Shown here: one piece after another, positions 18,342 to 26,966 of the stretch
Position numbering within the stretch: the first letter of the stretch is position 1
How the letters are laid out: the number at the start of each line of letters is the position of its first letter
NCBI RefSeq assembly: GCF_022012475.1
Contig: NZ_JAKLWS010000004.1
Span: forward strand, 62,001-126,000
Length of the DNA stretch: 64,000 bases
From: Rhodohalobacter sulfatireducens
GTDB taxonomy: Bacteria > Bacteroidota > Rhodothermia > Balneolales > Balneolaceae
Reading direction: 5' to 3'
The notes under the pieces: model-generated
The model's input: the letters and a program-made list of their open reading frames with translations, nothing else
The model's database searches: none
What the model was told of the DNA's origin: nothing
Translations under genes and position numbers: made by a program

Positions 18342-19025
18342 ATGACTTCAGGCATGCTCATTATTCACATCATCGCAGGTTTTTTGGCTCTTGTTACCGG
18401 TGCAATTGCCATATCAACGAAGAAGGGAAAAGGAGTGCACACAACGATGGGAAAAATTTATTTCTGGTCAATGGTTTTGGTTGCTGTCACATCTCTTTAC
18501 CTCTCCGTTGTAAAAGTAATTCCATTTTTATTTTTAATTGCCATATTCAGCTTCTACTTGACTTGGAGCGGGTACAAAGCTATCCATTGGAAAAACAGAT
18601 CTTTACCTACCTTTTTTTATTGGTTTGATTCAATTACCACTCACATTGTAGCACTTTTCGGAATCATTATGATTTTACTTTCTGTGCTCACTTGGTTTGG
18701 CATTCATGTCAATGCGGTGATTTCATCATTAAGAATTGTCTTGCTGGTGTTTGGAATCGGCACGCTCATATTTACATTCGAAGATCTAATTCTTCTGTAC
18801 CGTAACAAATCTTCAAAAAAATTCTTGTGGATGTACACTCATATCGGTCGGATGCTGGGAGCTTACATCGCCACTTTAACTGCATTTTTAGTGGTGAATG
18901 GAGAATTCTTTCCTTCACCACTCATTGCGTGGCTGGGCCCCACAATCATAGGAACTCCCCTGATCATCTATTGGATTCGAAAGTACCGCTTGAAAATGGA
19001 GCCTAAACCAAAAACGGCTAACTGA
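18342..19025 (+). CDS. DUF2306-like multi-pass membrane protein
   Basis: A 227-residue protein with six to seven hydrophobic segments and no soluble domain. The start MLIIHIIAGFLALVTGAIA, the HTTMGKIYFWSM segment and a later HIGRMLGAYIATLTAF resemble DUF2306-type membrane proteins with conserved histidines, but the match is by eye only. It ends convergent to the M48 protease gene, overlapping by eight bases. The role is unknown; the histidines could bind haem or metal. Confidence 0.6.
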   Translation: MTSGMLIIHIIAGFLALVTGAIAISTKKGKGVHTTMGKIYFWSMVLVAVTSLYLSVVKVIPFLFLIAIFSFYLTWSGYKAIHWKNRSLPTFFYWFDSITTHIVALFGIIMILLSVLTWFGIHVNAVISSLRIVLLVFGIGTLIFTFEDLILLYRNKSSKKFLWMYTHIGRMLGAYIATLTAFLVVNGEFFPSPLIAWLGPTIIGTPLIIYWIRKYRLKMEPKPKTAN

Positions 19026-20253
19026 TATTTCGGATGGCTTGAATTCTCTTCAACACCGGTGGGTGCGAATAATTCAAAAACACATAAAATGGGTGTGGTG
19101 TGAGATTACTCAAATTATCCTTGGAGAGCTTTTTTAGAACATTGACCATCTCTTCTGAATTCTGGATGGTTGTTGATGCAAAGTGATCCGCCTCGTATTC
19201 ATGAGAGCGACTGAGCTTCTGCATCGCAATTCCTAAAATAGTTTCGATGGGTGAATAGAGCATTCCGAAAAACAGGAGTCCTGCATAAACACTCATCTGA
19301 TCCATATAGAATGCATCAAAAAGTGCCGGTACCTGCAGAAAGATGGAAAGCAGCGCAAACATAATTCCGGTTTGCAGAATGCTGATCCCCATATTTTTGA
19401 TGATATGTTTCTTCTTATAGTGACCAATTTCATGTGCCAATACCGCCACCAGTTCCTCTTTGGTATGATTTTCAATCAGTGTGTCAAACAGGGCGATCCG
19501 TTTGTTCTTTCCAAAACCGGTAAAGAATGCATTCGATTTTGAGGATCGTTTTGATCCGTCCATTACATAAATTTCCTGCAGGGGGAAGTCTACTTTGTCG
19601 GCATAATTCTCGATCGCTTCACGAAGTTCTTCATCCTCAAGAGGCTCAAATTTGTTGAAAATGGGCATAATCCATGTCGGAGCGATGTATTGCATCACCA
19701 AAGAAAAAGCCGTCACTACAAGCCAGGCATAAACCCACGCCCACGTTCCGCCATACTCAAAGAAGGCGATGATTCCCGCAAGAAGCGGCGCTCCTATCAC
19801 AACAGAAAGCAACAGGCCTTTCACCCGGTCCATCACAAATGTTTTCGGCGTGGTTTTATTGAAGCCGAATCGCTCCTCAATCACAAAAGTGGAGTAGATA
19901 CTGAATGGCAGAGAGATAATTGTTTTAGCGATGATCAGCACACCGATAAAGATTAACCCGGTGACAATCACCCCAAAATCAAAGCCTCTCGCCCACTGGT
20001 CCAGCCAGTTGAATCCCCCGGCAAACCAGAAAACAAGAAGCAGAATCAAATCAAATGTGCCTGTAATAAATCCAAACTTCGTTTGTACCCGAGTGTATTC
20101 CTGTGATTTGGCATAGGTCTCCTCATCATAAACACCATCAAATTCATCCGGTAGCTCTTTGGATAACGCTTTTAAATTCAGGCGATTAGAGACGATTTCG
20201 AGCACAAAATCAACCAAAATCGCAGCTAAAATTATGACTGTAAAAATATTCAT
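19018..20253 (-). CDS. M48 family (Ste24-type) membrane metalloprotease
   Basis: Zinc metalloprotease related to the CAAX prenyl protease Ste24, probably acting on misfolded or prenylated-like membrane substrates. The 411 residues have several membrane segments in the first half, the zinc motif H274-E-I-G-H278, a third ligand Glu in RSHEYEADHFA (about 353) and further membrane segments between them. The usual Ste24 N-terminal domain is present. It is divergent from the next gene, and overlaps the DUF2306-like gene by eight bases at its 3' end. Confidence 0.92.
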   Translation of the reverse strand: MNIFTVIILAAILVDFVLEIVSNRLNLKALSKELPDEFDGVYDEETYAKSQEYTRVQTKFGFITGTFDLILLLVFWFAGGFNWLDQWARGFDFGVIVTGLIFIGVLIIAKTIISLPFSIYSTFVIEERFGFNKTTPKTFVMDRVKGLLLSVVIGAPLLAGIIAFFEYGGTWAWVYAWLVVTAFSLVMQYIAPTWIMPIFNKFEPLEDEELREAIENYADKVDFPLQEIYVMDGSKRSSKSNAFFTGFGKNKRIALFDTLIENHTKEELVAVLAHEIGHYKKKHIIKNMGISILQTGIMFALLSIFLQVPALFDAFYMDQMSVYAGLLFFGMLYSPIETILGIAMQKLSRSHEYEADHFASTTIQNSEEMVNVLKKLSKDNLSNLTPHPFYVFLNYSHPPVLKRIQAIRNIS

Positions 20254-20451
20254 GAACAGTTCTCAGGTATTAATGACTTCTTTTTTTGACTAAAAATTTT
20301 TCAACTTCAAAGGTACAAAAAACGCGCCATACCAGCACATTATGTTAAACTGATTTCATTTTTGGATTGATATAGTCATTTAATTTAATATTAAACTATT
20401 TTTCTGAAATTTTAGTTATTATTGTCATACACCCATCAAACAGAAAACACT

Positions 20452-21384
20452 ATGGCAGATAAAATAAAAGGATTGCACCATATTACCGCGGTATCGGGTC
20501 CGCCGAAACAGAACTATGAGTTTTACACCCGGGTATTAGGGCTTCGATTTACAAAGAAAACCATCAATTTCGATGATCCGGGAACCTATCATTTGTACTA
20601 CGGAAATTATGAAGCCACTCCCGGCAGCTCTATCACATTTTTCCCGTGGGAAGCTGTTCCGCAGGGCATTCCAAAGACAGGGGAGGCTACCGTTGTGTCG
20701 TATGCTGTTCCAAATGATTCCATCGATTTCTGGTCTGATCGTTTCAAAAAGCATGGTGTTGAGATTCTGGATGAAGTGAATCGCTTTGGAGGCCAGGGAA
20801 TTCGGGTAAAAGATATTGAAGGGATGATGATTGAGCTGGTGGAATCTGAAGGAGTGGACAGCATCAAACCGAAAAAAACGGAAGGTATTCCCAATAAATC
20901 TGCTATTCGCGGATTTTACGGAACCACACTTTCCCTGGCTGATATCGGACGAACCGCTGAATTGCTTCAAGAATTCGGATGGGAAAAATCAGGAGAAGAA
21001 TCTAATATTACACGATTTCTATCTGAACCCGAAAACCATCTTGGAGCTGTCATTGATCTCAAAAAAGAAAACCTGAATGGCCGGTTTGGCCGCGGATCGG
21101 TTCACCATATCGCGTTTCGTGTTCCCGATGATGACACACAGCTCGCATGGCGTGAAAAGCTGAAAGAGCTGGGCTTTAACCCAACACCGGTACAGGATCG
21201 GCAATATTTCAGATCGGTCTATTTCAGAGAACCGGGTGGTGTTTTGTTTGAAATTGCGACCGATATTCCAGGTTTTACCAAGGATGAAGAGTTAGAGAAT
21301 CTTGGAACAGATCTAAAACTACCGCCCTGGTATGAAAAGCACCGGGAAGAGATTGAGAGCAGATTGGTGCCACTGGATTCTTAA
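20452..21384 (+). CDS. Ring-cleaving dioxygenase, MhqO-like (two VOC domains)
   Basis: Predicted extradiol-type dioxygenase of the glyoxalase superfamily. The ATG at 20452 gives 310 residues starting MADKIKGLHHITAVSG; an upstream TTG adds ten unsupported residues. Two VOC modules are visible (about 7-135 and 145-285), with ligand-like histidines in LHHITAV and VHHIAFRV and Glu in LFEIATD. B. subtilis mhqO, a close family, acts against hydroquinone stress. The next gene resembles mhqD, the partner of mhqO, which supports this reading. No MarR-type MhqR regulator is nearby. Confidence 0.82.
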   Translation: MADKIKGLHHITAVSGPPKQNYEFYTRVLGLRFTKKTINFDDPGTYHLYYGNYEATPGSSITFFPWEAVPQGIPKTGEATVVSYAVPNDSIDFWSDRFKKHGVEILDEVNRFGGQGIRVKDIEGMMIELVESEGVDSIKPKKTEGIPNKSAIRGFYGTTLSLADIGRTAELLQEFGWEKSGEESNITRFLSEPENHLGAVIDLKKENLNGRFGRGSVHHIAFRVPDDDTQLAWREKLKELGFNPTPVQDRQYFRSVYFREPGGVLFEIATDIPGFTKDEELENLGTDLKLPPWYEKHREEIESRLVPLDS

Positions 21385-21389
21385 TTGTA

Positions 21390-21410
21390 AGCCGGACAGC
21401 TTGTCCGGCT
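21390..21410. repeat. Hairpin after the mhqO-like gene
   Basis: AGCCGGACA and TGTCCGGCT form a perfect 9-base stem with a 3-base loop, six bases after the stop codon. No T tract follows. A related but imperfect hairpin (ACGGACAG/TGTCTGT, 21491-21507) precedes the next gene, so the two hairpins bracket the intergenic gap. Confidence 0.6.
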
Positions 21411-21517
21411 CTTGAAATATACATTGACAAAAAATTTTGTTGCTAATTATCCGCTTAGCATCTGTAAACTTTAATTAAATTTAGGAGGTAACGGACAGGC
21501 TGTCTGTTGTACATTTT

Positions 21518-22177
21518 ATGTTCAGAGCAAATTCCGAAAAACCATTTCACGGACCGCACCAGAACTCAAACATTGTCACTCATGGAGTCTCGCCGGAAGA
21601 CGCTGAACTTGCGATGGTCATGATACATGGCCGGGGTGCTACCGCGGAAAGTATTATTACACTCTCCAATGAGTTTGATACCGGAAATATCCACTATCGA
21701 GCGCCCCAGGCAAACCAGTTTACGTGGTATCCTCACTCTTTCCTTCAACCCACCGAGCGAAATGAGCCCGGCTTATCCTCGGCTCTTCAGGTACTGTTTG
21801 ATATCGTTTCTGACCTGGAAGCCGAAGGGATCCCGAAAGAAAAAATCGTCCTTCTTGGATTTTCCCAGGGTGCTTGTTTGGCTACTGAATTTATTGCACG
21901 GCATCCCGCAAAATATGGCGGATTGATTGCATTGAGCGGTGGACTCATTGGCGACTCTATCAATCAAGAAAACTACGACGGAGACCTTGAGGGCACACCC
22001 TATTTTGTAGGATGTTCAGATGTAGATCCCCACATTCCTGTTGAACGTGTAGATGCTTCAGTGAACGTGTTGGAGAAACTGGGCGCTGACATAACAAAAA
22101 AAATCTACCCCGGAATGGGTCATACTGTTAATCAAGACGAGATTAATCATATTATACAAATTCTTGCATCACCTTAA
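21518..22177 (+). CDS. Phospholipase/carboxylesterase, MhqD-like
   Basis: Alpha/beta hydrolase of the phospholipase/carboxylesterase family, 219 residues. The nucleophile elbow GFSQGA (Ser about 115), the acid in CSDVDPH (about 170) and the histidine in GMGHTV (about 203) give a full catalytic triad. Together with the upstream MhqO-like dioxygenase this forms a pair like mhqO-mhqD of Bacillus. Its ATG is 28 bases from a strong AGGAGGT, with a small hairpin between the two, an unusual spacing. Substrate is unknown. Confidence 0.85.
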   Translation: MFRANSEKPFHGPHQNSNIVTHGVSPEDAELAMVMIHGRGATAESIITLSNEFDTGNIHYRAPQANQFTWYPHSFLQPTERNEPGLSSALQVLFDIVSDLEAEGIPKEKIVLLGFSQGACLATEFIARHPAKYGGLIALSGGLIGDSINQENYDGDLEGTPYFVGCSDVDPHIPVERVDASVNVLEKLGADITKKIYPGMGHTVNQDEINHIIQILASP

Positions 22178-22229
22178 CAAAGATTTGCCAAAAGCGTATT
22201 ATGGGTTGTAGAATTTTTATATTTATTTG

Positions 22230-22601
22230 ATGAATATTTTTTCAAAAATAAATTCTGTTTTCCTGGCCGCAGCGGTTGTATTCTCAACATTTGGCCAGCT
22301 GCAAATCTTACAGGGTGTTGAGCAGGGCTTTACCCATACAACAGCGAATGATGCTGCTACATATTCTAACATTACCAGTCAGAACATCTGGGGTGTTATC
22401 AACCTGGACGGCAGCAATTCATTATTTAATCTCTTTTCGAATTCCGAGTCTGAAGAAGACCGGAAGAACAGTTTAGAGTCGATAACAGGGCGAGAATCTG
22501 CACTCACAAAAATTTCCTCCCTTTATCTTTTACTTGCAAGAGATATTACACTCAGCCCCTCAATAGAAGACTTACTCTATCCTTTCCACTTCTACTTTTA
22601 G
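22230..22601 (+). CDS. Small hypothetical exported protein
   Basis: I do not recognise this 123-residue protein. The ATG at 22230 follows an in-frame TTG. The first 25-30 residues are signal-peptide-like (KINSVFLAAAVVFSTFG), but the cleavage site is unclear. The rest has low-complexity Ser/Asn/Leu stretches, a middle acidic patch (ESEEDRKNSLES) and an aromatic end (LLYPFHFYF). No cysteines or catalytic motifs are seen. It sits between mhqD-like and another unrecognised gene, with a structured hairpin following. Confidence 0.5.
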   Translation: MNIFSKINSVFLAAAVVFSTFGQLQILQGVEQGFTHTTANDAATYSNITSQNIWGVINLDGSNSLFNLFSNSESEEDRKNSLESITGRESALTKISSLYLLLARDITLSPSIEDLLYPFHFYF

Positions 22602-22663
22602 ATAAACTCATCTTTGATTTTATCGAGGCTCAATTTCTGAGCCTTACTTCCTTACAAACAACT

Positions 22664-22719
22664 ATACACTCCGAAACAGGTATTTCTCAAAGGATCTGTT
22701 TCATGGATTTGGAGTGTAT
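22664..22719 (+). promoter_or_regulatory. Structured leader before the 22743 gene
   Basis: A two-part stem: ATACACTCC (22664-22672) pairs with GGAGTGTAT (22711-22719), and inside it GAAACAG (22673-22679) pairs with CTGTTTC (22696-22702), leaving an 8-base one-sided bulge. It ends 23 bases before the ATG. No T tract follows, so an mRNA leader or a protein-binding site is more likely than a terminator. Confidence 0.45.
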
Positions 22720-22742
22720 CTAATCAAAAAAATTATACAAAG

Positions 22743-23249
22743 ATGAAAGTAGATTTACCCTCTCTGATTATTGGTATATGTGCACTGGCCACGTTTGCAG
22801 TGCCGATTGCATGGTATCAAATATCAGAAAAAATGAAAGAAAAGAAATTACATAATGAGATATCTCGTTATGCCCGGCAAGAAAACTTAACCCTTACCAA
22901 CGAAGAAGTTTGGGGAGATCAATATGCGTTGGGCATAGACAATAACAGCAGAAAAATTGTCTATTTAAAACACAGTGAAGATGGCGATCAAAAAGAGTTC
23001 ATTGATCTTTCAAAGGTTCAAAAATGCAAAGTTTCGAACGGTACAAAAACCGTTCACGATGCAGATGGAAAGAAAAATGTTCTCACCAGTATTGATCTGC
23101 TATTCCATTTTCGGAATTCTGGAACAGGAGCTTTATCCCTGGAAGTTTATAATGACTCAAATGGACGATCACTGACCTACGAACTTTCTATAGCCAATAA
23201 ATTGGCACGAAAAATTGGTTCATTAATTGATACAAATACTAACAGTTAA
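22743..23249 (+). CDS. Hypothetical protein with one N-terminal membrane segment
   Basis: Unrecognised 168-residue protein: a membrane segment at about 7-27 (LIIGICALATFAVPIAWY), then a short basic helix and a mainly beta soluble domain with conserved-looking VWGDQYALGID and KIVYLKH segments and a helix IANKLARKIGSLI at the end. The shape recalls PH-like or SHOCT-associated membrane proteins, but I cannot assign a family. It has its own terminator and a structured leader, so it is probably transcribed alone. Confidence 0.6.
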   Translation: MKVDLPSLIIGICALATFAVPIAWYQISEKMKEKKLHNEISRYARQENLTLTNEEVWGDQYALGIDNNSRKIVYLKHSEDGDQKEFIDLSKVQKCKVSNGTKTVHDADGKKNVLTSIDLLFHFRNSGTGALSLEVYNDSNGRSLTYELSIANKLARKIGSLIDTNTNS

Positions 23250-23274
23250 AAATTGACCAACTATTGAAATAAAT

Positions 23275-23305
23275 TCCGGGGCATTAAAAATTGTCCCGGA
23301 TTTTT
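23275..23305 (+). terminator. Rho-independent terminator
   Basis: TCCGGGGCA (23275-23283) pairs with TGTCCCGGA (23292-23300), one wobble, and is followed by TTTTT. It lies 25 bases after the stop of the preceding gene. Confidence 0.8.
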
Positions 23306-23375
23306 AGCTTACGTGTATCACTCTAAAACAATTGGTACCTTCTGCATTCAATTGTGAAACACAAATTGCATGTAA

Positions 23376-24923
23376 ATGGATATCATTTGGATAGGCGTTG
23401 CTTTCTTATTTGGATTTGGTGTATCAAAAATTAAACTGCCTCCTTTGGTTGGGTTTCTCCTGGCAGGAATTACCTTGTCTATTGCAGGTTATGAACCCGG
23501 TGAAATGCTACACGAGATTTCACATCTTGGGGTGATTTTTTTGCTGTTTACAGTGGGTTTACACATCCGTCTTAAAAATATTCTTCGATTTGACATACTT
23601 GGCGTAAGCCTCTCTCACTTGCTGCTTTCTGTGTTAATTTTCACACCGATTGCCCTTGCTTTTGGTTTTGAGCCTCAAGCCGCTCTTATCATTGCCATTA
23701 TGCTTGGTTTTTCTAGCACTGTTTTAACAGCAAAAAACCTTGAACGACGCAACGAACTCGGTGCTTTCTATGGCCGTTCAGCAATTGGTATCCTGATTGT
23801 GCAGGATCTCGTTGCGATTGGACTCATCGCCTACACGGGTGGCGGCGCACCTTCCTATTGGGCACTATCACTATTTGCATTGCCACTGACCCGACCTCTT
23901 ATTTTAAAATTACTGTCCGGTATTCGAGAAGATGAGATTTGGATGCTTCTGGGACTTGTACTTGCTCTCGGCGGAGCCGCTCTTTTTGAATTTTTCAATG
24001 TTTCAGGTGAGCTTGGTGCTCTTGCGGCCGGAACTTTACTGGCTTCGGATGAACGTGCTGACAAAATCGGGAAGAAAATGTGGGGAATTAAGGAAGCTTT
24101 CCTTGTTGGCTTTTTCCTGGAAGTTGGACTCACTGGTTTTCCGGATTCAACCGGGTTCTATTTTATCGGGGTACTCCTTTTGTTACTCCCCATAAAATCG
24201 ATGCTCTTCTACATCCTTTTTACCTGGTTCCGATTTCGCGGCCGAACCGGTTTTTTGGCAACTATATCTCTCACTTCTTACAGTGAGTTTACACTTATTG
24301 CCGGTACCGTTGCCATTCAAAATGGGTTTCTGCCGCAGGAGTCCCTAGTTGTGATGGGCTTATTAACGGCCATCTCATACGCGTTGAACTCTCCCGTTAG
24401 TATCAAAGAAGAGAAAATCTGGAACGCTTGGCACGATTTCCTCATGAAATTCGAGCGGGAAGGAAAGCATCCGGAACATCAGGCAGTATCTCTGGGATCG
24501 GCCGAGTACCTGATCGTTGGGATGGGAAATGCCGGACGTGCTGCTTATGACAAACTGAAGAACGACGGTAAACCTGTAGTTGGAATGGACATCGACCCCG
24601 GCCGGATTGAACGAAATCTTGCCGAGGGAAGGCGTGTTATTTATGGGGATATCCAGGACCGGGATTTATGGCTGAGTCTCGAACTTAAAAATATAAAATC
24701 AGTGATGATCGCCATGGGTAATCAAAACGTTAAAGTAAATGCTACAAAAACTCTTCGGGCTACCGGTTTTGATGGATTGATCTATGTCTTAACAATGCGC
24801 GAAGAGGAAGCAAAAATTATGCAGGAAGCCGGTGCAAGTGCGGTTTCCATCCCGATTAAAGAGGCCGGCGAACGACTTGCTGAATTGAGTGCTGAAATTG
24901 AAACCAAAAGAGCTAATGCTTAG
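23376..24923 (+). CDS. CPA2-family cation:proton antiporter with TrkA-N domain
   Basis: KefB/YbaL-like monovalent cation:proton antiporter in the inner membrane. The 515 residues have about 12 membrane segments (1-355) with the family pattern GFSSTVLTAKNLERR (about 112-126), then a linker and a Rossmann-type RCK/TrkA-N domain (about 376-510) with the nucleotide motif GMGNAGRAAYDKL and acidic strand end VVGMDIDPGR. No separate TrkA-C module is present. It ends two bases before the DsbA-family gene. Regulation by NAD(H) or glutathione adducts is the family pattern; neither is proven here. Confidence 0.9.
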   Translation: MDIIWIGVAFLFGFGVSKIKLPPLVGFLLAGITLSIAGYEPGEMLHEISHLGVIFLLFTVGLHIRLKNILRFDILGVSLSHLLLSVLIFTPIALAFGFEPQAALIIAIMLGFSSTVLTAKNLERRNELGAFYGRSAIGILIVQDLVAIGLIAYTGGGAPSYWALSLFALPLTRPLILKLLSGIREDEIWMLLGLVLALGGAALFEFFNVSGELGALAAGTLLASDERADKIGKKMWGIKEAFLVGFFLEVGLTGFPDSTGFYFIGVLLLLLPIKSMLFYILFTWFRFRGRTGFLATISLTSYSEFTLIAGTVAIQNGFLPQESLVVMGLLTAISYALNSPVSIKEEKIWNAWHDFLMKFEREGKHPEHQAVSLGSAEYLIVGMGNAGRAAYDKLKNDGKPVVGMDIDPGRIERNLAEGRRVIYGDIQDRDLWLSLELKNIKSVMIAMGNQNVKVNATKTLRATGFDGLIYVLTMREEEAKIMQEAGASAVSIPIKEAGERLAELSAEIETKRANA

Positions 24924-24925
24924 AT

Positions 24926-25573
24926 ATGAAACCAACACTGATCTACGCTAATGATCCCCTATGCGGATGGTGCTATGGATTTCATCCGATAATGAAACGG
25001 TTGCATAACCGTTTTAATGACGATTTGAATCTAAAGGTTATTCCGGGTGGACTTGCAACGGGAGAAAATGCACAAAAAATTGCTGAGGGCTACGATTATA
25101 TCCTGAATGCACTTGAACGAGTTGAAGATACCACAGGTATTGAATTTGGAAAAAATTTTAAACTTCTCGCTGAAGAGGGATCTTATTATTACGATTCGGA
25201 ACCATCCTGCAGGATACAAAATGTGGTTAACGAATTAAATCCAGACAAATCGCTTGAGTTTGCCGGTTCGTTGCATCAAGCCATTTTTGTTGACGGAGAT
25301 AATTTAAATGAATGGGAAACATTTGAAACCTTGCTTGAAGGTCATTCTGTAGATATTTCGAAAGCCCGGCAACTCTACGAGAGTGATGAAATCAAAATAC
25401 AGACTGAAGAAAATTTCGAATGGTGCGCCAAAAACGGGGCTACTGCATTTCCCACCTTACTTTTGCAGATCGGTGATGAGATTGGTGTCATGTCCCGAGG
25501 TTATCGCCCGTATGATATTCTTGAATCTCATTTGCATCATCTGCTGAATAACATCAAAAAAGTACAGGATTGA
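24926..25573 (+). CDS. DsbA-family thiol oxidoreductase (FrnE-like)
   Basis: Predicted cytoplasmic thioredoxin-fold protein of 215 residues with the redox motif C13-G-W-C16 in NDPLCGWCYGF at the very start, so no signal peptide. The helical insert and C-terminal cis-proline segment (TAFPTLLLQ) fit the DsbA/FrnE family. It follows the antiporter gene by two bases, which may reflect a shared response to thiol stress, since Kef-type antiporters respond to glutathione adducts; that link is inference. Confidence 0.87.
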   Translation: MKPTLIYANDPLCGWCYGFHPIMKRLHNRFNDDLNLKVIPGGLATGENAQKIAEGYDYILNALERVEDTTGIEFGKNFKLLAEEGSYYYDSEPSCRIQNVVNELNPDKSLEFAGSLHQAIFVDGDNLNEWETFETLLEGHSVDISKARQLYESDEIKIQTEENFEWCAKNGATAFPTLLLQIGDEIGVMSRGYRPYDILESHLHHLLNNIKKVQD

Positions 25574-25741
25574 TCTCAATTTTCTTAGATCAATAGCCGG
25601 GTTAATGCCCAAGAGATGAGATCATTATGCTTTATCCTTTGACTGAGGTGAATTGCGATAGTTTATTTTGGCTATCAGATAACCTATGTCTGTGATACTT
25701 AAGCCATTTTTAAATAAACATCCTTTGCAGTAGTATGCGGT

Positions 25742-26647
25742 ATGCAAAATCAAAGTATTCGCATCTGTTTCATCTTTAACCCGGCAGCTAACCGGAATCG
25801 CTCTCTACAGCATATCGATTGGCTGAGACGTGAAGCTTCAACATTGTGGGAGAATTATGAGATTGCGATCGCAAAAGAAGGGGAATCACTGGCAGAGCTC
25901 GCAAGAAAGAAATCTAACTTATTTGATGTAATAGTAGCTTGCGGCGGGGATGGAACCGTCAGTCAAATTGTGAATGGCCTTGCCAAATCGGACACAGTGT
26001 TAGGATTACTGCCCATTGGATCCGGGAATGATTTTGTAAAATCACTCAGCCTCCATAGATCATTGTCTGAATGTTTGAAGATTATCCATCAAAATATCAT
26101 TGCTGAAATCGATTTAATACAAATTGATGGGGATCGGAAAGGTTGGTGTGCCAATACGATTGGGATCGGTGTGGATGGCTGGGCCAACTACTATGCCCAG
26201 CAGGCAACCTGGCTAAAGGGTAAAATCAGCTACTATTACGGAGCTTTAAAAGCGATTCTGAAATTCCGCGGATGCCAAATGGATATCCAATCAATAGAAT
26301 ATTCTAACAAAGATGAGTATGTGATGGCAACGGTGTGTAACGGAAAATGGGAAGGCGGTAATTTCCTGGTTGCTCCAAATGCTGATCTGCTAGATGGCAA
26401 ACTAGACCTGCTCACGATCAAAAAGGTCCCCTTGCTATTACTACTCTGCTACCTTTTGAGGTTTCGATGGGGTCCTGCGGATTGGATGAAAGGAATTAAA
26501 ACATTCAGATCCGAAAAAATTGAGATTTCTACCTCCGTTCCGGTTGCAGTCCACAGTGATGGTGAGCATCTGGGCTCTGACATCCGGCATTTAAAACTGA
26601 CTGTTGAACGAAATGCTTTAAAAGTTCTCGTTCCAAAAGATTACTGA
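25742..26647 (+). CDS. Diacylglycerol/lipid kinase (DagK/YegS family)
   Basis: ATP-dependent lipid kinase of 301 residues, probably phosphorylating diacylglycerol, sphingosine-like or related lipids at the membrane. The nucleotide-binding loop CGGDGTVSQIVNGL (about 63-76), LLPIGSGNDF (about 93-102) and the C-terminal ligand region VAPNADLLDGKLDLL are intact. Length is normal. It overlaps the small minus-strand gene at 26641 by seven bases. The presence of an alpha-oxoamine synthase 5 kb away makes a sphingoid substrate conceivable but unproven. Confidence 0.88.
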   Translation: MQNQSIRICFIFNPAANRNRSLQHIDWLRREASTLWENYEIAIAKEGESLAELARKKSNLFDVIVACGGDGTVSQIVNGLAKSDTVLGLLPIGSGNDFVKSLSLHRSLSECLKIIHQNIIAEIDLIQIDGDRKGWCANTIGIGVDGWANYYAQQATWLKGKISYYYGALKAILKFRGCQMDIQSIEYSNKDEYVMATVCNGKWEGGNFLVAPNADLLDGKLDLLTIKKVPLLLLLCYLLRFRWGPADWMKGIKTFRSEKIEISTSVPVAVHSDGEHLGSDIRHLKLTVERNALKVLVPKDY

Positions 26648-26841
26648 ATCTGGTAATATTCTTCGTAAACGTAATTCCACAGACCGGCAAGGTTAGAACC
26701 TTTGTTATGTGGATTTTTTGAAGAGGATGATTTCATGGCGTCAATACAAGCTCTTTCTCGGGCGTGGCGAATAGCTTTCATTTGATGTTTTGTAGGATTC
26801 TCTATCATTTCTTCGTACTTCTCAATATCAGAATCAGACAT
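26641..26841 (-). CDS. Small hypothetical protein
   Basis: Predicted 66-residue charged helical protein with no signal peptide, rich in Glu, Lys, His and Ser (HQMKAIRHARERACIDAMK in the middle, NYVYEEYYQIQ at the end). It reads as a normal protein rather than a shadow, but no ribosome site is visible and it overlaps the DagK gene's stop by seven bases. Function unknown. Confidence 0.45.
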   Translation of the reverse strand: MSDSDIEKYEEMIENPTKHQMKAIRHARERACIDAMKSSSSKNPHNKGSNLAGLWNYVYEEYYQIQ

Positions 26842-26966
26842 AATATTTATTGTATATTAGAGGTTGATGGGTGGTTTTTTTATGACTAAAAAATGCTCTT
26901 TAAACCATGCTTTAATAAGCACTCCACAAAGCCACAACATTATCTTTAACGAGTTTTACGCATAAA

